This document shows, in pieces, positions 1 to 8,794 of a stretch of DNA of 64,000 nucleotides. Origin of the DNA: Pseudomonadota bacterium (GTDB taxonomy: Bacteria; Pseudomonadota; Alphaproteobacteria; Rhizobiales; Beijerinckiaceae); assembly GCA_023386155.1 (NCBI GenBank), contig JAEWKH010000115.1, positions 54,157 through 118,156 on the forward strand, read 5' to 3'. Under the pieces are notes generated by a model. That model was given only the letters and a program-made list of their open reading frames with translations. It was not told where the DNA came from and did not search any database. Both the position numbers and the translations under genes were made by a program. Numbering within the stretch: position 1 is the first letter of the stretch; each line of letters opens with the position of its first letter.

Positions 1-317
1 TTGTAGGCGTCGCCGATCACCGCCTTGAAGGGCGAGATGATGTCGCCGATCACGTATTCCGGCGCGTCGTGCAGCAGCACCGCGAGACGCCATTCGTGCG
101 TCATGTCCGGGTTGATGTGGTCCGCGATGGCCTCCACGAGCAGGCTGTGCTGCGCCACGGAGAAGATGTGGCCGCCGATCGTCTGCCCGTTCCATCGGGC
201 GACGCGGGCAAGCCCGTGGGCGATGTCGTCGAGCTCCACATCGAGCGGCGAAGGATCGAGCAGGTTGAGGCGGCGGCCGGAGAGCATCCGCTGCCAGACG
301 CGGGGTTCCTTGGCCAT
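1..317 (-). CDS. HD-domain hydrolase (YfbR-like), C-terminus cut by window edge
   Basis: About 105 N-terminal residues are visible; the gene runs off the left edge. The segment ending VAQHSLLVEAI followed about 25 residues later by LLHDAPEYVIGD matches the His and His-Asp metal ligands of HD-superfamily phosphohydrolases, closest in layout to YfbR-type 5'-deoxynucleotidases. By family it would remove phosphate from a nucleotide using a divalent metal in the cytoplasm, but substrate is inferred only. The ATG at 315-317 directly follows the TAG of the upstream tag gene with no intergenic base, so the two are probably co-transcribed. The C-terminal catalytic Asp cannot be checked here. Confidence 0.8.
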   Translation of the reverse strand, partial: MAKEPRVWQRMLSGRRLNLLDPSPLDVELDDIAHGLARVARWNGQTIGGHIFSVAQHSLLVEAIADHINPDMTHEWRLAVLLHDAPEYVIGDIISPFKAVIGDAY

Positions 318-926
318 CTAGAGTTTCTCAGCAATCGCTTTGCATTCCGCGTGGCGGTAGCAGCCGGTGAGATGGTCGTTCACCATGCCCACCGCCTGCA
401 TGAACGCATAGACGATGGTCGGGCCGACGAAGTTGAAGCCCTCCTTCCTCAGCGCCTTCGAGATCTTGCGCGAGATCTCCGTTTCGGTCGGCACGTCCTT
501 GCGGGTCTTCGCGTTCGTCTGGACCGGCCGCCCGTCGACGAAATCCCACAGGAACCGCGAGAAGCCGCCGCGCTCCTGGATCGTGAGCCACGCGCGGGCG
601 CCGGCGATCGTCGCCTCGATCTTGGCGCGGTTGCGCACGATGCCGGTATCGAGCATCAGCGCCTCGACCTGCGCCTGATCGAAGCGGGCGATCACCTCCG
701 GCTCGAACCCCGCGAAGGCCCGGCGGAAATTCTCGCGCTTGCGCAGGATCGTGATCCAGGACAGGCCCGCCTGAAAGCCGTCGAGAATGAGCTTCTCGAA
801 CAGGGCGCGGTCGTCGAATTCCGGCACGCCCCATTCCCTGTCGTGATACTCGACATAGAACGGGTCGGTGCCGGGCCACCAGCAGCGGGTCTTGTGGTCG
901 GGATGCAGGATCAGTCCGTCGGTCAT
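318..926 (-). CDS. tag: DNA-3-methyladenine glycosylase I
   Basis: The 202-residue protein begins MTDGLILHPDHKTRCWWPG and carries the Tag landmark YHDREWGVPEFDDRALFEKL followed by GFQAGLSWITIL. Near the C-terminus, VNDHLTGCYRH supplies the His and Cys that with the N-terminal Cys and His bind structural zinc in E. coli Tag. The enzyme excises 3-methyladenine from alkylated DNA as the first step of base excision repair. The open frame extends upstream to 1151 but through repeat DNA; the ATG at 924-926 fits the family length. Its stop abuts the start of the HD hydrolase. Confidence 0.95.
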   Translation of the reverse strand: MTDGLILHPDHKTRCWWPGTDPFYVEYHDREWGVPEFDDRALFEKLILDGFQAGLSWITILRKRENFRRAFAGFEPEVIARFDQAQVEALMLDTGIVRNRAKIEATIAGARAWLTIQERGGFSRFLWDFVDGRPVQTNAKTRKDVPTETEISRKISKALRKEGFNFVGPTIVYAFMQAVGMVNDHLTGCYRHAECKAIAEKL

Positions 927-1002
927 GGGACGTGTGTAGCGGGAGTGCGGGGAGTCGGGAAGATGCGCTGCTGGAAGGCGATAAAAAAGCGACACACTGG
1001 AT

Positions 1003-1163
1003 TTTCCCTCCCCCTTGCGGGGAGGGGCAGGGGTGGGGGTGGTCCGACGGGGTGAGAGGCTAGGCAAGAATGGCGTTGTAGTGACCTCATCTTTAATGAT
1101 GAGGCGCAGCGTTCCGACTTCACGACCCCCACCCTTTATCCCTCCCCGCAAGGGGGAGGGAAA
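1003..1163. repeat. Inverted-repeat element with G/C-homopolymer arms
   Basis: Arms of about 40 bp at 1003-1041 and 1124-1163 are near-exact reverse complements (core TTTCCCTCCCCCTTGC and its complement) around an 80-bp unique centre. Each arm is itself a small hairpin (CCCTCCCC...GGGGAGGG). It resembles the short intergenic repeats scattered in Hyphomicrobiales genomes, and related arms recur at 21.93 and 33.3 kb in this window. It lies between tag and the acetyltransferase gene and could act as a transcript-end hairpin. Confidence 0.75.
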
Positions 1164-1167
1164 CGCG

Positions 1168-1656
1168 TCAAGGCGACAGCGGCTTGCGGTAATAGACGAC
1201 CCGCTCCGTCTCTTCGAAGCCGAGAGCTTCGTGCATGGTCTGCGAAGCGGTGTTCTCGAGAAGGACGTCGGATGCGAATTCGCAGCAGCCGAGACGCCTT
1301 GCCCAATCCTCGACGGCCCGGCACAGCCGACGGGCGAGCCCCCGGTTGCGGTGTTCCGGCTCCACGTAGATCCCTTCGAGGAAGGCCACCGGAGAGGTGC
1401 CGCAGCCGTTCACGTAGTCGTGGCGCAGGGCGGCCTCCGCGAAGCCGGCCGCCGTGCCGTCGGGCAGGCGGACCAGGAAGGCGACGGCTTTCCTCTGTTC
1501 CCAGAGCATGGCGGCCGCTTCGGAGCGATGGTCCTGCACAGGAGCATCCGGCCAGAGGGCATGGCGCAGGACGGCCCATTCCTCCAGCGAATGGAGGGTG
1601 CAGGGCTCGATTATCACGCCGGTGCCGTCATTCACGGGGCGGGGCTCCCCGCGCAT
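1168..1656 (-). CDS. AAC(6')-type aminoglycoside N-acetyltransferase-like GNAT
   Basis: The protein (up to 162 residues) follows the pattern of AAC(6')-I enzymes along its length: LEEWAVLRHALWP at the start, then YVNGCGTSPVAFLEGIYV, the acetyl-CoA loop EHRNRGLARRL, WARRLGCCEFASD, and the C-terminal MHEALGFEETERVVYYRK. Such enzymes transfer acetyl from acetyl-CoA to the 6'-amino group of aminoglycosides; chromosomal members may have other native substrates. The only ATG (1656) overlaps the end of the PaiB-like gene; GTG starts at 1635 or 1617 are possible, and the last gives the usual AAC(6') N-terminus. Likely translationally coupled to its upstream neighbour. Confidence 0.85.
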   Translation of the reverse strand: MRGEPRPVNDGTGVIIEPCTLHSLEEWAVLRHALWPDAPVQDHRSEAAAMLWEQRKAVAFLVRLPDGTAAGFAEAALRHDYVNGCGTSPVAFLEGIYVEPEHRNRGLARRLCRAVEDWARRLGCCEFASDVLLENTASQTMHEALGFEETERVVYYRKPLSP

Positions 1657-2275
1657 CGACCAGATCCGCCATCCGACGGGAGGCGTCGTCCGGGGAGAGA
1701 CGCAGCCCCGCCGAGACGCCGAGCCGGTCCGCCTCGGCGCGGTTCTGGCTCACCTTCCACTTGCCCTCGATCCGGGTGATCTCGATCTCCACGCCCACGA
1801 TGCCCTTGAGCTGGGCGGCCACGAAGGGCTCCGGCGCGTCGCTCACGGCCCAGGGCTCCGGCCGCGGCGTTTCCTGGATGTCCGTCAGGGCGGCGATCTG
1901 CTGGAGCAGCCAGTCGGGATTGTCCCTGACCGTCAGCCGCCCGCGGGCCTGGACGATGGCGTAGTTCCAGGTCGGCACGACCTTGCCGTGCTCGCGCTTC
2001 GCCGCGTACCAGGACGGGGTGATGTAGGCTTCGGGCCCCTGGAAGACCACGAGAGCCTCCTGTTCGGGGTCGAAGTTTCGCCACTGGGCATTGGCGCGCG
2101 AGAGATGGGCCTTGAGGGTTCCCAGGGCGGAGGCGCGCGCGTCCAGCACGAAGGGGATGGGATTAGCCTCGAGCCCCTCGCTGCCGAGCGTTACCAGCAG
2201 CCCGAGCGGATGGGCTCGGATGAGGGCGTGCTGGACCGAAAGGTCGTCTTCGCGAAAGTGAGGCGGCTGATACAT
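1628..2275 (-). CDS. PaiB-like FMN-binding negative regulator family protein
   Basis: The 215-residue protein starts MYQPPHFREDDLSVQHALI and contains the PaiB signatures HPLGLLVT, NPIPFVLD, HLSRANAQWRN, PEAYITPSWYAAK and VPTWNYAIVQARG. PaiB proteins have a flavin-reductase-like split beta-barrel; the Bacillus member is linked to repression of sporulation and degradative enzyme genes beside the acetyltransferase PaiA. Here the downstream partner is also a GNAT enzyme and the genes overlap, so a paiA/paiB-like pairing is a reasonable inference. The ATG at 2273-2275 is the natural start; no DNA-binding domain is evident. Confidence 0.88.
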   Translation of the reverse strand: MYQPPHFREDDLSVQHALIRAHPLGLLVTLGSEGLEANPIPFVLDARASALGTLKAHLSRANAQWRNFDPEQEALVVFQGPEAYITPSWYAAKREHGKVVPTWNYAIVQARGRLTVRDNPDWLLQQIAALTDIQETPRPEPWAVSDAPEPFVAAQLKGIVGVEIEITRIEGKWKVSQNRAEADRLGVSAGLRLSPDDASRRMADLVDARGAPPRE

Positions 2276-2374
2276 GGCATTTCCGGCGTGACGAGGCCGG
2301 AAATGTTATCGGTTCATGCGAGCCCGGACCAATCAAAAATCCCGATGTCCTGCATCACGTATGGCGATGTCCCG

Positions 2375-4318
2375 TCAGGAGGTGGTCCGGAGCGCCCGCA
2401 GCTTGTCGGCCAGCTCCGTCCACCGGTAGGGCTTGCTGATGAAGGAGACGCCCGTGCCCAGCCCTTCGGAGGGCAGGGCCGACATGGGATAGCCCGAGGC
2501 GAGCAGGATCTTGAGGGTGGGTCGCATCTCGCGGGCCTTGCGGGCCAGCTCGACCCCGTTCATGCCGTTGGGCATGATCACGTCGCTGAAGAGGATATCG
2601 ATGGAAGGGCTGCCCTCGAGCACTTTGAGCGCCTCGTTGGCATCGGTCGCCGTCACCACGTCGTAGCCGAGGCTGTCGAAGATGTCGCTTGCGACCTCCA
2701 GAACGGCAGGCTCGTCCTCGACGATCAGGACGGTCCCGGCGGTCTCCCGGGCGGGACGTTCCGTCTCGCTTTCCTCCTCGGGCGTCTCGTCACCGTTCTC
2801 CTGGGCCGGCAGGAGCATGGTGATCTTCGTGCCCTGGTCGGGGGTGCTGTCGATCTTGATGTGACCGCCTGACTGGGTCACGAAGCCGTAGACCTGGCTT
2901 AGGCCCAGGCCCGTCCCCTTGCCGATTTCCTTGGTGGTGAAGAAGGGCTCGAAAACCCGGTCCAGTATGTCGGGCGGCATGCCGTGGCCCGTGTCCTGCA
3001 CCGAGATCGACACATACTGGCCCGGCGGCAGGCCGGACGAGGCCGTGTCCTTGTCGCCAAGGATGACGTTCCCGGTCATGATCTTGAGGGAGCCGCCCTT
3101 CGGCATCGCATCGCGGGCGTTGACCACGAGGTTGAGGAGCGCCGACTCGAATTGCGGCGCGTCGACGGAGATCCAGCGGACCCGCGCCGCAAGTGAGAGC
3201 TGCAGCCGGACCAATTCCCCGCAGGCTCTGCGCAAAACGGTTTCGAAGCCCTCGATGAGCGCATTCGGGTTGTGCACGTTCGGCTGCAGGGGTTGACGGC
3301 GCGAGAAGGCGAGAAGCTGCTGCGTCAGCTTGGCTCCGCGCTCGGCCGCGCGCTGCGCGCTTTCGATCAGCTTGACGTCGCGCGGATCGCGTGCGTTGCG
3401 CGTCAGCAGGTCCAGGCTGTTGACGATGATCGTCAGAAGATTGTTGAAGTCGTGCGCGACGCCGCCTGTGAGCTGCCCGACGGCCTCCATCTTCTGGGCC
3501 TGGAAAAGAGCCGCCTGCGCCACTTCGAGGGCCTCCTGGGCCTGGCGGCGCTCGGTGATGTCCCGGGTGATCTTGGCGAAGCCGATCAGCTCTCCCTCGG
3601 CGTTGCGGATGGGGTCGATGACGACGCTGGCCCAGAAGCGCGTGCCGTCCTTGCGTACGCGCCAGCCCTCGGCCTCGAACTTGCCTTCGCGCGCCGCCGT
3701 CTCCAGGGCCCGCCGCGGCAGTCCCGTCGCACGGTCCTCGTCGGTGTAGAACTGCGAGAAGTGCCGTCCGAGGATCTCGCTTTCCTGGTAGCCTTTGATG
3801 CGCTGCGCCCCGGAATTCCAGTTCGTCACGTGGCCCTGCGGGTCGAGCATGTAGATGGCGTAATCCGTCACGCCCTGCACCAGCAGGCGAAAGCGCTCTT
3901 CGCTCTCCCTGAGGGCCTCCTGGGCCTCCTTCCGCTCTGTGAGATTGCGGGTGATCTTGGCGAAGCCGATGAGATCCCCTCGGGATCCGCGGATGGGATC
4001 GAGGACTACATGCGCCCAGAAGCGCGTGCCGTCCTTGCGCAGCTGCCAGCCCTCGGTCTCGAACGTGCCCTCGCGCGCCGCCGTCTCCAGGGCGCGGTTC
4101 GGCAGGCCCGCCGCGCGATCCTCGTCGGTGTAGAAGCGTGAGAAATGCTCGCCGAGGATCTCGCTTTCCTCATAACCCTTGAAGCGCTGGGCCCCGGGAC
4201 TCCAACTGATCACGATTCCGGCCGGATCGAGCATGTAGATGGCGTAATCGGTGACCGCGTCGATGAGGAGTTGGAAGCGCCCCTCCTGCGACGTCATATT
4301 CCCTGGCGCTGCATTCAT
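2375..4318 (-). CDS. Hybrid sensor histidine kinase with two PAS domains and a receiver
   Basis: About 647 residues. Two near-identical PAS/PAC modules (each with DYAIYMLDP, FSRFYTDEDRA or FSQFYTDEDRA, and RKDGTRFWA) precede a HisKA helix with phospho-acceptor His in GGVAHDFNNLL, an HATPase domain (N box NLVVNARDAM, G boxes DTGHGMP and GTGLGLSQVYG) and a C-terminal receiver whose Asp is in ILFSDVIMPNGMNG. It should autophosphorylate and pass phosphate to its own receiver. No membrane segment is seen, so it is cytoplasmic, and the PAS pair may bind haem, flavin or a small ligand. The start chosen (ATG at 4318) has GGGGA just upstream; the frame runs to 4375. The PAS pair looks like an internal duplication. 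Confidence 0.9.
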   Translation of the reverse strand: MNAAPGNMTSQEGRFQLLIDAVTDYAIYMLDPAGIVISWSPGAQRFKGYEESEILGEHFSRFYTDEDRAAGLPNRALETAAREGTFETEGWQLRKDGTRFWAHVVLDPIRGSRGDLIGFAKITRNLTERKEAQEALRESEERFRLLVQGVTDYAIYMLDPQGHVTNWNSGAQRIKGYQESEILGRHFSQFYTDEDRATGLPRRALETAAREGKFEAEGWRVRKDGTRFWASVVIDPIRNAEGELIGFAKITRDITERRQAQEALEVAQAALFQAQKMEAVGQLTGGVAHDFNNLLTIIVNSLDLLTRNARDPRDVKLIESAQRAAERGAKLTQQLLAFSRRQPLQPNVHNPNALIEGFETVLRRACGELVRLQLSLAARVRWISVDAPQFESALLNLVVNARDAMPKGGSLKIMTGNVILGDKDTASSGLPPGQYVSISVQDTGHGMPPDILDRVFEPFFTTKEIGKGTGLGLSQVYGFVTQSGGHIKIDSTPDQGTKITMLLPAQENGDETPEEESETERPARETAGTVLIVEDEPAVLEVASDIFDSLGYDVVTATDANEALKVLEGSPSIDILFSDVIMPNGMNGVELARKAREMRPTLKILLASGYPMSALPSEGLGTGVSFISKPYRWTELADKLRALRTTS

Positions 4319-4426
4319 CCAGAAATTCCCCAGCAGGACCGTCTGTGCATTTCTTAGGCACATGACGGGGCCCAATAGTTCTTAACCATCAAGGGCCCAC
4401 GGTTGTTCCTCAAGCCTGACTAGAAC

Positions 4427-5305
4427 TTAAGGCGATAGTCCCGCTTCGCCCGGAAACGGGAAACGGATCCATGAGGGCTTCTCGAGCCTCACCGGGATGC
4501 CGCCGGCCCGGATCGTCTCGCCCGCCTTCAAGGCGTCGTCGGCCCGGTCGAGGCGGATCATCAGGAGGCCTCTGCCTTCGGCGCCGGTCCCGGTCTTGCC
4601 CAGGGCCTTTTCCCCGGCCACCACCTCGACGCCCACATCCGCCGCGAACCCGCCTTCGTAGAGGGCGGGCACGATCCGCGTCCGGGCCGTGCCCCGGTGC
4701 TGCATGCGCGAGACGACCTCCTGGCCGACATAGCAGCCCTTGTCGAAATCGACCCCGTTGAGCTGGTCCATCAGGGCCTCGTGCGGGAAGGCGTCGCCGA
4801 ACAGGAAGTCGCGGCCGCCCTCCGGCACCCCGAGCGCGATGCGATGGGCGTGATAGGCCTCCGCCGGGTCTCCGCCGAACTCCGCCGCGTCCTCGGCGGC
4901 CACGATGGCGCGCCAGCCGAGGTCGGGCAGGCGCGGGTCCTCGACCACGAAGCCGGCCTCGTCGTCCGGTCTCGGGGCATCCCACCCGGCCACGACGCTG
5001 AGAGAATCGGACAGGTCCTCGATCGCGACCTTCGCCCGCAGCTTGTAGAAGCCGAGGCGCTTGGCGAGTTCGGGGGCGAAAACCTTGAGCACGTCGAGAT
5101 AATAGGCGCCGCCGATCTCCTCCGGGGCCTGGAAGACGAGAAAGTCGAACAGGATCTTCCCTTGAGGCGTTAGCAGGGCGCCGAGGCGCGCCATGTCGGC
5201 GGACACACGGTCCAGATCGCAGGTGATGAGGTTGTCGAGAAAACTCTTGGCGTCCTCGCCCGAAACCCTTACCACGCCCCGGTCGGCCAGATGGACTGAC
5301 GGCAT
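4427..5305 (-). CDS. ygfZ: Folate-binding protein YgfZ
   Basis: The 292-residue protein begins MPSVHLADRGVVRVSGEDAK and carries the diagnostic KGCYVGQE motif with its conserved Cys, within the glycine-cleavage-T-like fold of YgfZ/GcvT proteins (HRIALGVPEGGRDFLFGDAFPHEA). YgfZ binds tetrahydrofolate and supports assembly or repair of Fe-S enzymes such as the tRNA methylthiotransferase MiaB. The start at 5303-5305 was preferred to an in-frame ATG five codons upstream because it matches the family N-terminus. The divergent neighbour is dihydroorotase, 72 bp away. Confidence 0.93.
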   Translation of the reverse strand: MPSVHLADRGVVRVSGEDAKSFLDNLITCDLDRVSADMARLGALLTPQGKILFDFLVFQAPEEIGGAYYLDVLKVFAPELAKRLGFYKLRAKVAIEDLSDSLSVVAGWDAPRPDDEAGFVVEDPRLPDLGWRAIVAAEDAAEFGGDPAEAYHAHRIALGVPEGGRDFLFGDAFPHEALMDQLNGVDFDKGCYVGQEVVSRMQHRGTARTRIVPALYEGGFAADVGVEVVAGEKALGKTGTGAEGRGLLMIRLDRADDALKAGETIRAGGIPVRLEKPSWIRFPFPGEAGLSP

Positions 5306-5377
5306 GTGCCCGCTCCTCATTTCGATGTAAGCGTGACATATGCCCGTTCTGCAGCGGCCTCAAGGGATGAGATTGCC

Positions 5378-6712
5378 ATGCCCCAGACCTTCGACCTGAT
5401 CCTCAAAGGCGGCACCGTCGTGAATCACGATGGACGCGCGGAGCGCGACATCGGCGTTCGCAACGGCCGGATCGCCGCCATCGGCGACCTGTCCCGGGCT
5501 TCCGCCGCGCGGGAGATCGATTGCCGGGGCCTGCACATCCTGCCCGGCGTCATCGACACCCAGGTGCATTTCCGCGAGCCGGGCCTCGACCACAAGGAGG
5601 ACCTTGAAACGGGTTCCCGCTCGGCCGTCATGGGCGGCGTGACGACAGTGTTCGAGATGCCCAACACCGATCCGCAGACCACGACGCCTGAGGCGCTCGC
5701 CGACAAGGTGCGGCGCGGGCATCACCGCATGCATTGCGACTTCGCCTTCTGGGTCGGCGGCACGCACGAGAACGCGGCCGATGTGCCGGACCTGGAGCGC
5801 CTGCCGGGCGCCGCCGGCATCAAGGTGTTCATGGGTTCGTCCACCGGCTCGCTGCTCGTGGAGGATGATGAAGGCATCGCCAGCATCCTGCGCCGCACCC
5901 GCCGCCGCGCCGCCTTCCACTCGGAGGACGAGGCGATGCTGCGCGCGCGCAAGGGGCTTCGCGTCGAGGGCGATCCGAGCTCGCATCCGATCTGGCGCTC
6001 GGCGGAAGTGGCGTTGACTTGCACGCAGCGCCTCGTGCGCATCGCGCGGGATACGGGCGCGCGCATCCACGTGCTGCACATCACGACCGCCGAAGAAATG
6101 GTGCTCCTGAGGGATCACAAGGATCTCGTGACCGTGGAGGTCACGCCGCATCACCTGACGCTGGCGGGCCCCGAGGATTACGAGCGTCTCGGCACCTATG
6201 TCCAGATGAATCCGCCCGTGCGCGACGAGGTGCATCGCGCAGCCCTCTGGCAGGGACTGGACGAGGGCATCGCGGACGTCCTCGGCTCCGACCACGCGCC
6301 GCACACGCGCGAGGAGAAGGACAAGACTTATCCCAACACGCCTTCCGGCATGACCGGCGTGCAGACCCTCGTGCCGATCATGCTCGACCACGTGAATGCG
6401 AGCCGGCTCACGCTGGAGCGCTTCGTTGACCTCACCAGCGCCGGCCCCAAGCGCCTCTTCGGCATCGCCAACAAGGGACGCATCGCGGTGGGCTACGATG
6501 CGGATTTCACCGTGGTCGATCTGAAGCGCACGGAGACCATCACCAACGACTGGATCGCCTCCAAATGCGGCTGGACGCCCTATGACGGCAAGCAGGTCAC
6601 CGGCTGGCCCGTCGGCACGGTCGTGCGCGGCAATGTGGTGATGTGGGACGGATCGCTGGAGGCGCCGTCACTGGGTGAGGTGGTGCGGTTCGAGGAGACG
6701 GTGCAGAGATGA
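5378..6712 (+). CDS. pyrC: Dihydroorotase, class I
   Basis: A 444-residue amidohydrolase. Metal-binding DTQVHFREPG near residue 60, the Lys that is carboxylated in the family in GIKVFMGSSTGSLL, metal His residues in HVLHITTAEE and VTPHHLTL, and the catalytic Asp in LGSDHAPHTREEK are all visible. It interconverts carbamoyl-aspartate and dihydroorotate in pyrimidine synthesis. The ATG at 5378 gives the usual MPQTFDLILKGGTVVN start; the frame is open further upstream. Length and intact active site argue for a true enzyme rather than the inactive PyrC partner subunit. The locus tag pyrC is by family and not by operon context. Confidence 0.9.
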   Translation: MPQTFDLILKGGTVVNHDGRAERDIGVRNGRIAAIGDLSRASAAREIDCRGLHILPGVIDTQVHFREPGLDHKEDLETGSRSAVMGGVTTVFEMPNTDPQTTTPEALADKVRRGHHRMHCDFAFWVGGTHENAADVPDLERLPGAAGIKVFMGSSTGSLLVEDDEGIASILRRTRRRAAFHSEDEAMLRARKGLRVEGDPSSHPIWRSAEVALTCTQRLVRIARDTGARIHVLHITTAEEMVLLRDHKDLVTVEVTPHHLTLAGPEDYERLGTYVQMNPPVRDEVHRAALWQGLDEGIADVLGSDHAPHTREEKDKTYPNTPSGMTGVQTLVPIMLDHVNASRLTLERFVDLTSAGPKRLFGIANKGRIAVGYDADFTVVDLKRTETITNDWIASKCGWTPYDGKQVTGWPVGTVVRGNVVMWDGSLEAPSLGEVVRFEETVQR

Positions 6713-6733
6713 CCCGAGAAGAGCCTTAAGCCC

Positions 6734-7525
6734 TTAGCTGAACTTCAGGATCTGAATGACGGTGTGAAGAGCTTCGTTGAGCTCCTTTACACTGACATCC
6801 TTGCGGATCGCAGTGGGCGTGATTCCTTCTGCGGGGTTCAACTCGAAACTGTCTCTGAAGAAGCGTTGTTCCACTCCAAAGCGAATGATTTTGCAGTCAG
6901 AATCTGCCGGGAATAAACCTGCCAGCTCAAGTGCGGAGCGAGATGGAATACGTTTCGCTATAAACATCCGCAAATGTGGCAGGCACCCTCTCGGGAAGGC
7001 TCTGTTACCGAGTTCCGCTATTTCGCTCAGAACATCGTTTGTCGTGGCGGCATAAAGCGTGATGCATTGCCATCCGATATGTTGAAGGCGACGCTTTTCC
7101 AGCCATTCATCGTTTTGTTCATCAGTATAGCCGAGGAGAGAGCCCTCCATTCGCTCAAGCGCATCGCTCCATGGGTGCTTATCCATGAGTTTCTTGAGCA
7201 AGATGAATGCGTGAATGCGCCAGGCTTCATCTTTCAAGGCATAAAAACGTGTCCAGCGTCCTTTGATCCGACGCCCGTTCGACGTGTAGGGCTCCCAAAG
7301 TTCGCGCTCTTCATGTTTGACGAACTTGCCTAACCCGACTTGGCGTTCGAACTCTTTGTCGGGCTCCCACATATCATGGTCGTCAAAGATCATGTCGGAG
7401 AACCAAGCCAGCGGCTTGATGCCCTTCAGCATGAACTCGAGTTCGCGATTCGTATGAATTTCGTAGCTGAGTTCACGAAGATGGGAGGGGAGACCTTGAT
7501 TCCTCCCCTGTTCATGATCCGACAT
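6734..7525 (-). CDS. Hypothetical protein, 263 aa
   Basis: No family recognised. The protein is soluble, rich in charged and aromatic residues (DMIFDDHDMWEPDKEFERQVGLGKF, GRRIKGRWTRFYALKDEAWRIHAF) and has no signal peptide or membrane helix. Base composition is clearly lower in GC than the flanking pyrC and TIGR02301 genes, which suggests acquisition by transfer. It lies 21 bp from the end of pyrC in convergent orientation and is followed by a small unrelated gene. Product function unknown. Confidence 0.65.
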   Translation of the reverse strand: MSDHEQGRNQGLPSHLRELSYEIHTNRELEFMLKGIKPLAWFSDMIFDDHDMWEPDKEFERQVGLGKFVKHEERELWEPYTSNGRRIKGRWTRFYALKDEAWRIHAFILLKKLMDKHPWSDALERMEGSLLGYTDEQNDEWLEKRRLQHIGWQCITLYAATTNDVLSEIAELGNRAFPRGCLPHLRMFIAKRIPSRSALELAGLFPADSDCKIIRFGVEQRFFRDSFELNPAEGITPTAIRKDVSVKELNEALHTVIQILKFS

Positions 7526-7554
7526 GACTGATCCACACCAGAGGACTCAGGCCC

Positions 7555-7818
7555 TCAATGCTTCAGCGCAATCACCATGGAGAATGCGCCACTGCGGATC
7601 TTGTCGGCGAGGGACGTTGCATATTCCGCAACGGCATCTTCGCCATAGGTGGCGACGAGTTCGGTGAAGGCCGCGAAGAGGGCGGCCTGCGCCATGCAAT
7701 CGCCGTCGAGCCCGTCGAGCTCGGCCTCGGCGAAGGCCTCGGTCACATAGCTCAGGGCCGCCTGCTTGAGGGCGCTGAGTTCGGGCAGCTCGGTGAGAGG
7801 GACGTCGTTGTCGTTCAT
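7555..7818 (-). CDS. Small acidic hypothetical protein, 87 aa
   Basis: An Ala/Glu-rich helical protein (LSALKQAALSYVTEAFAEAELDGLDGDCMAQAALFAAF) with no membrane segment. Codon use matches the chromosome, unlike its upstream neighbour 30 bp away. A slightly longer frame in another phase overlaps it but is Arg-rich and looks like a shadow. No function can be assigned. Confidence 0.6.
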   Translation of the reverse strand: MNDNDVPLTELPELSALKQAALSYVTEAFAEAELDGLDGDCMAQAALFAAFTELVATYGEDAVAEYATSLADKIRSGAFSMVIALKH

Positions 7819-8092
7819 GATCCATGCCCCTTTGAAGGGGCGGCGCGCGAGTTCGGTTGAATCATTTCTAGACGTCGCGCCGACCCGCCGCCAGCATCAC
7901 CTTGCAAGGAGGTTAACGCGAGAGGGGTTTTTCGGAAAAATGTGGATAAGAGGCGTTGGTGCAACACTCATTCCGCATCGTAAGCGCCCCCTGATCTTGA
8001 TCTCATCCTGACGGTCTGACCGTTCACCTCTCGACGTCATCACCGCCTCGTGCCGGTGATCTCGATCGCAAAGGCATCGTGCTTTTCCAATC

Positions 8093-8147
8093 GGGATGGC
8101 CGGGACCGATCCATGGATCAAGTCCGGGGACGGCCATGACGGTGAGG
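8093..8147. repeat. REP-like intergenic palindrome
   Basis: ATGGCCGGGAC and its approximate complement ending GGCCAT flank CCATGGATCAAGTCC. This is the pattern of the common 'GGCCGGGCTTGA' type intergenic hairpins of Hyphomicrobiales. The surrounding gap, 7819-8197, otherwise holds no supportable gene: the one open frame across it is made of the repeat itself. Confidence 0.5.
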
Positions 8148-8197
8148 AAGGTGACTTATCTGCCAAGCTCAGAGGAGAGGCGCCCCACTCCGCAACA

Positions 8198-8794
8198 TCA
8201 CCCGCCGTAGCGGCCGGTGATGTTGCGGGCGAGCTGTTCGCCTTCGCTCAGGAAACGCACCGATGCTTCCTGGGCCGATGGGGTGCACATCCGGTAGGTG
8301 AGCGCGTAGGCCTGATAGCCCTTGTTGTAGGCGCCGGCGAGGCGCTCGCGCCGGCCGGGCGTGGTCCCTTCCGCATCGAGCAGGACCTGCATGCGCCGGC
8401 TCCATTCGGACCCGTCGGGCGCGCTGCAGAGAGGGCGCAGCATGGCGAGCGATCCCATGATCTCGGCGAGCCGCAGCAATTCCTTCTCGTAGGGCGCGGG
8501 CGGTGGCTCGACCGCCGGGGCGGGCTCCGCCTGCTGCTGCGGCTGCGATTGCTGGGCGGGTTTCTGCGATTGCTGGGGGCGGCGCTGCTGCTGGGGCTGC
8601 TGCGGGCGATATTGCGGCTGTTGCTGCGGCAAAGGTCGGTATTGCGGCGGATAGCCTGGCTGCGGCACGGGCTGGCCCGGTTGCGGCCGTGGCGGAAGGC
8701 CGAACAGCCGCTCGAAAAAGCCTTGAGCCGCTGCGGGCTGCGGCGCGGCCAGCCACAGGGCGGGCAGGACGAGGAGCAGGCCCTTGCGCGTCAT
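8198..8794 (-). CDS. TIGR02301 family secreted protein
   Basis: 198 residues. A signal peptide (MTRKGLLLVLPALWLAAPQPAAAQ) is followed by a Pro/Gln-rich low-complexity stretch (residues about 30-90) and a C-terminal domain, YEKELLRLAEIMGSLAMLRPLC ... YNKGYQAYALTYRMCTPSA ... ARNITGRYGG, that matches the TIGR02301 family of alphaproteobacteria, whose function is not known. Two conserved Cys could form a periplasmic disulfide. The start codon overlaps the NUDIX stop as ATGA, so it is the last gene of a coupled trio. Confidence 0.85.
   Translation of the reverse strand: MTRKGLLLVLPALWLAAPQPAAAQGFFERLFGLPPRPQPGQPVPQPGYPPQYRPLPQQQPQYRPQQPQQQRRPQQSQKPAQQSQPQQQAEPAPAVEPPPAPYEKELLRLAEIMGSLAMLRPLCSAPDGSEWSRRMQVLLDAEGTTPGRRERLAGAYNKGYQAYALTYRMCTPSAQEASVRFLSEGEQLARNITGRYGG

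Noticed and set aside
69..1055. Long plus-strand open frame across tag and the HD hydrolase
   Set aside because: It is antisense to two genes with clear family motifs and is only the high-GC shadow of them; no motif of its own.
7897..8166. 89-codon minus-strand frame
   Set aside because: It is made mostly of an intergenic REP-like repeat.
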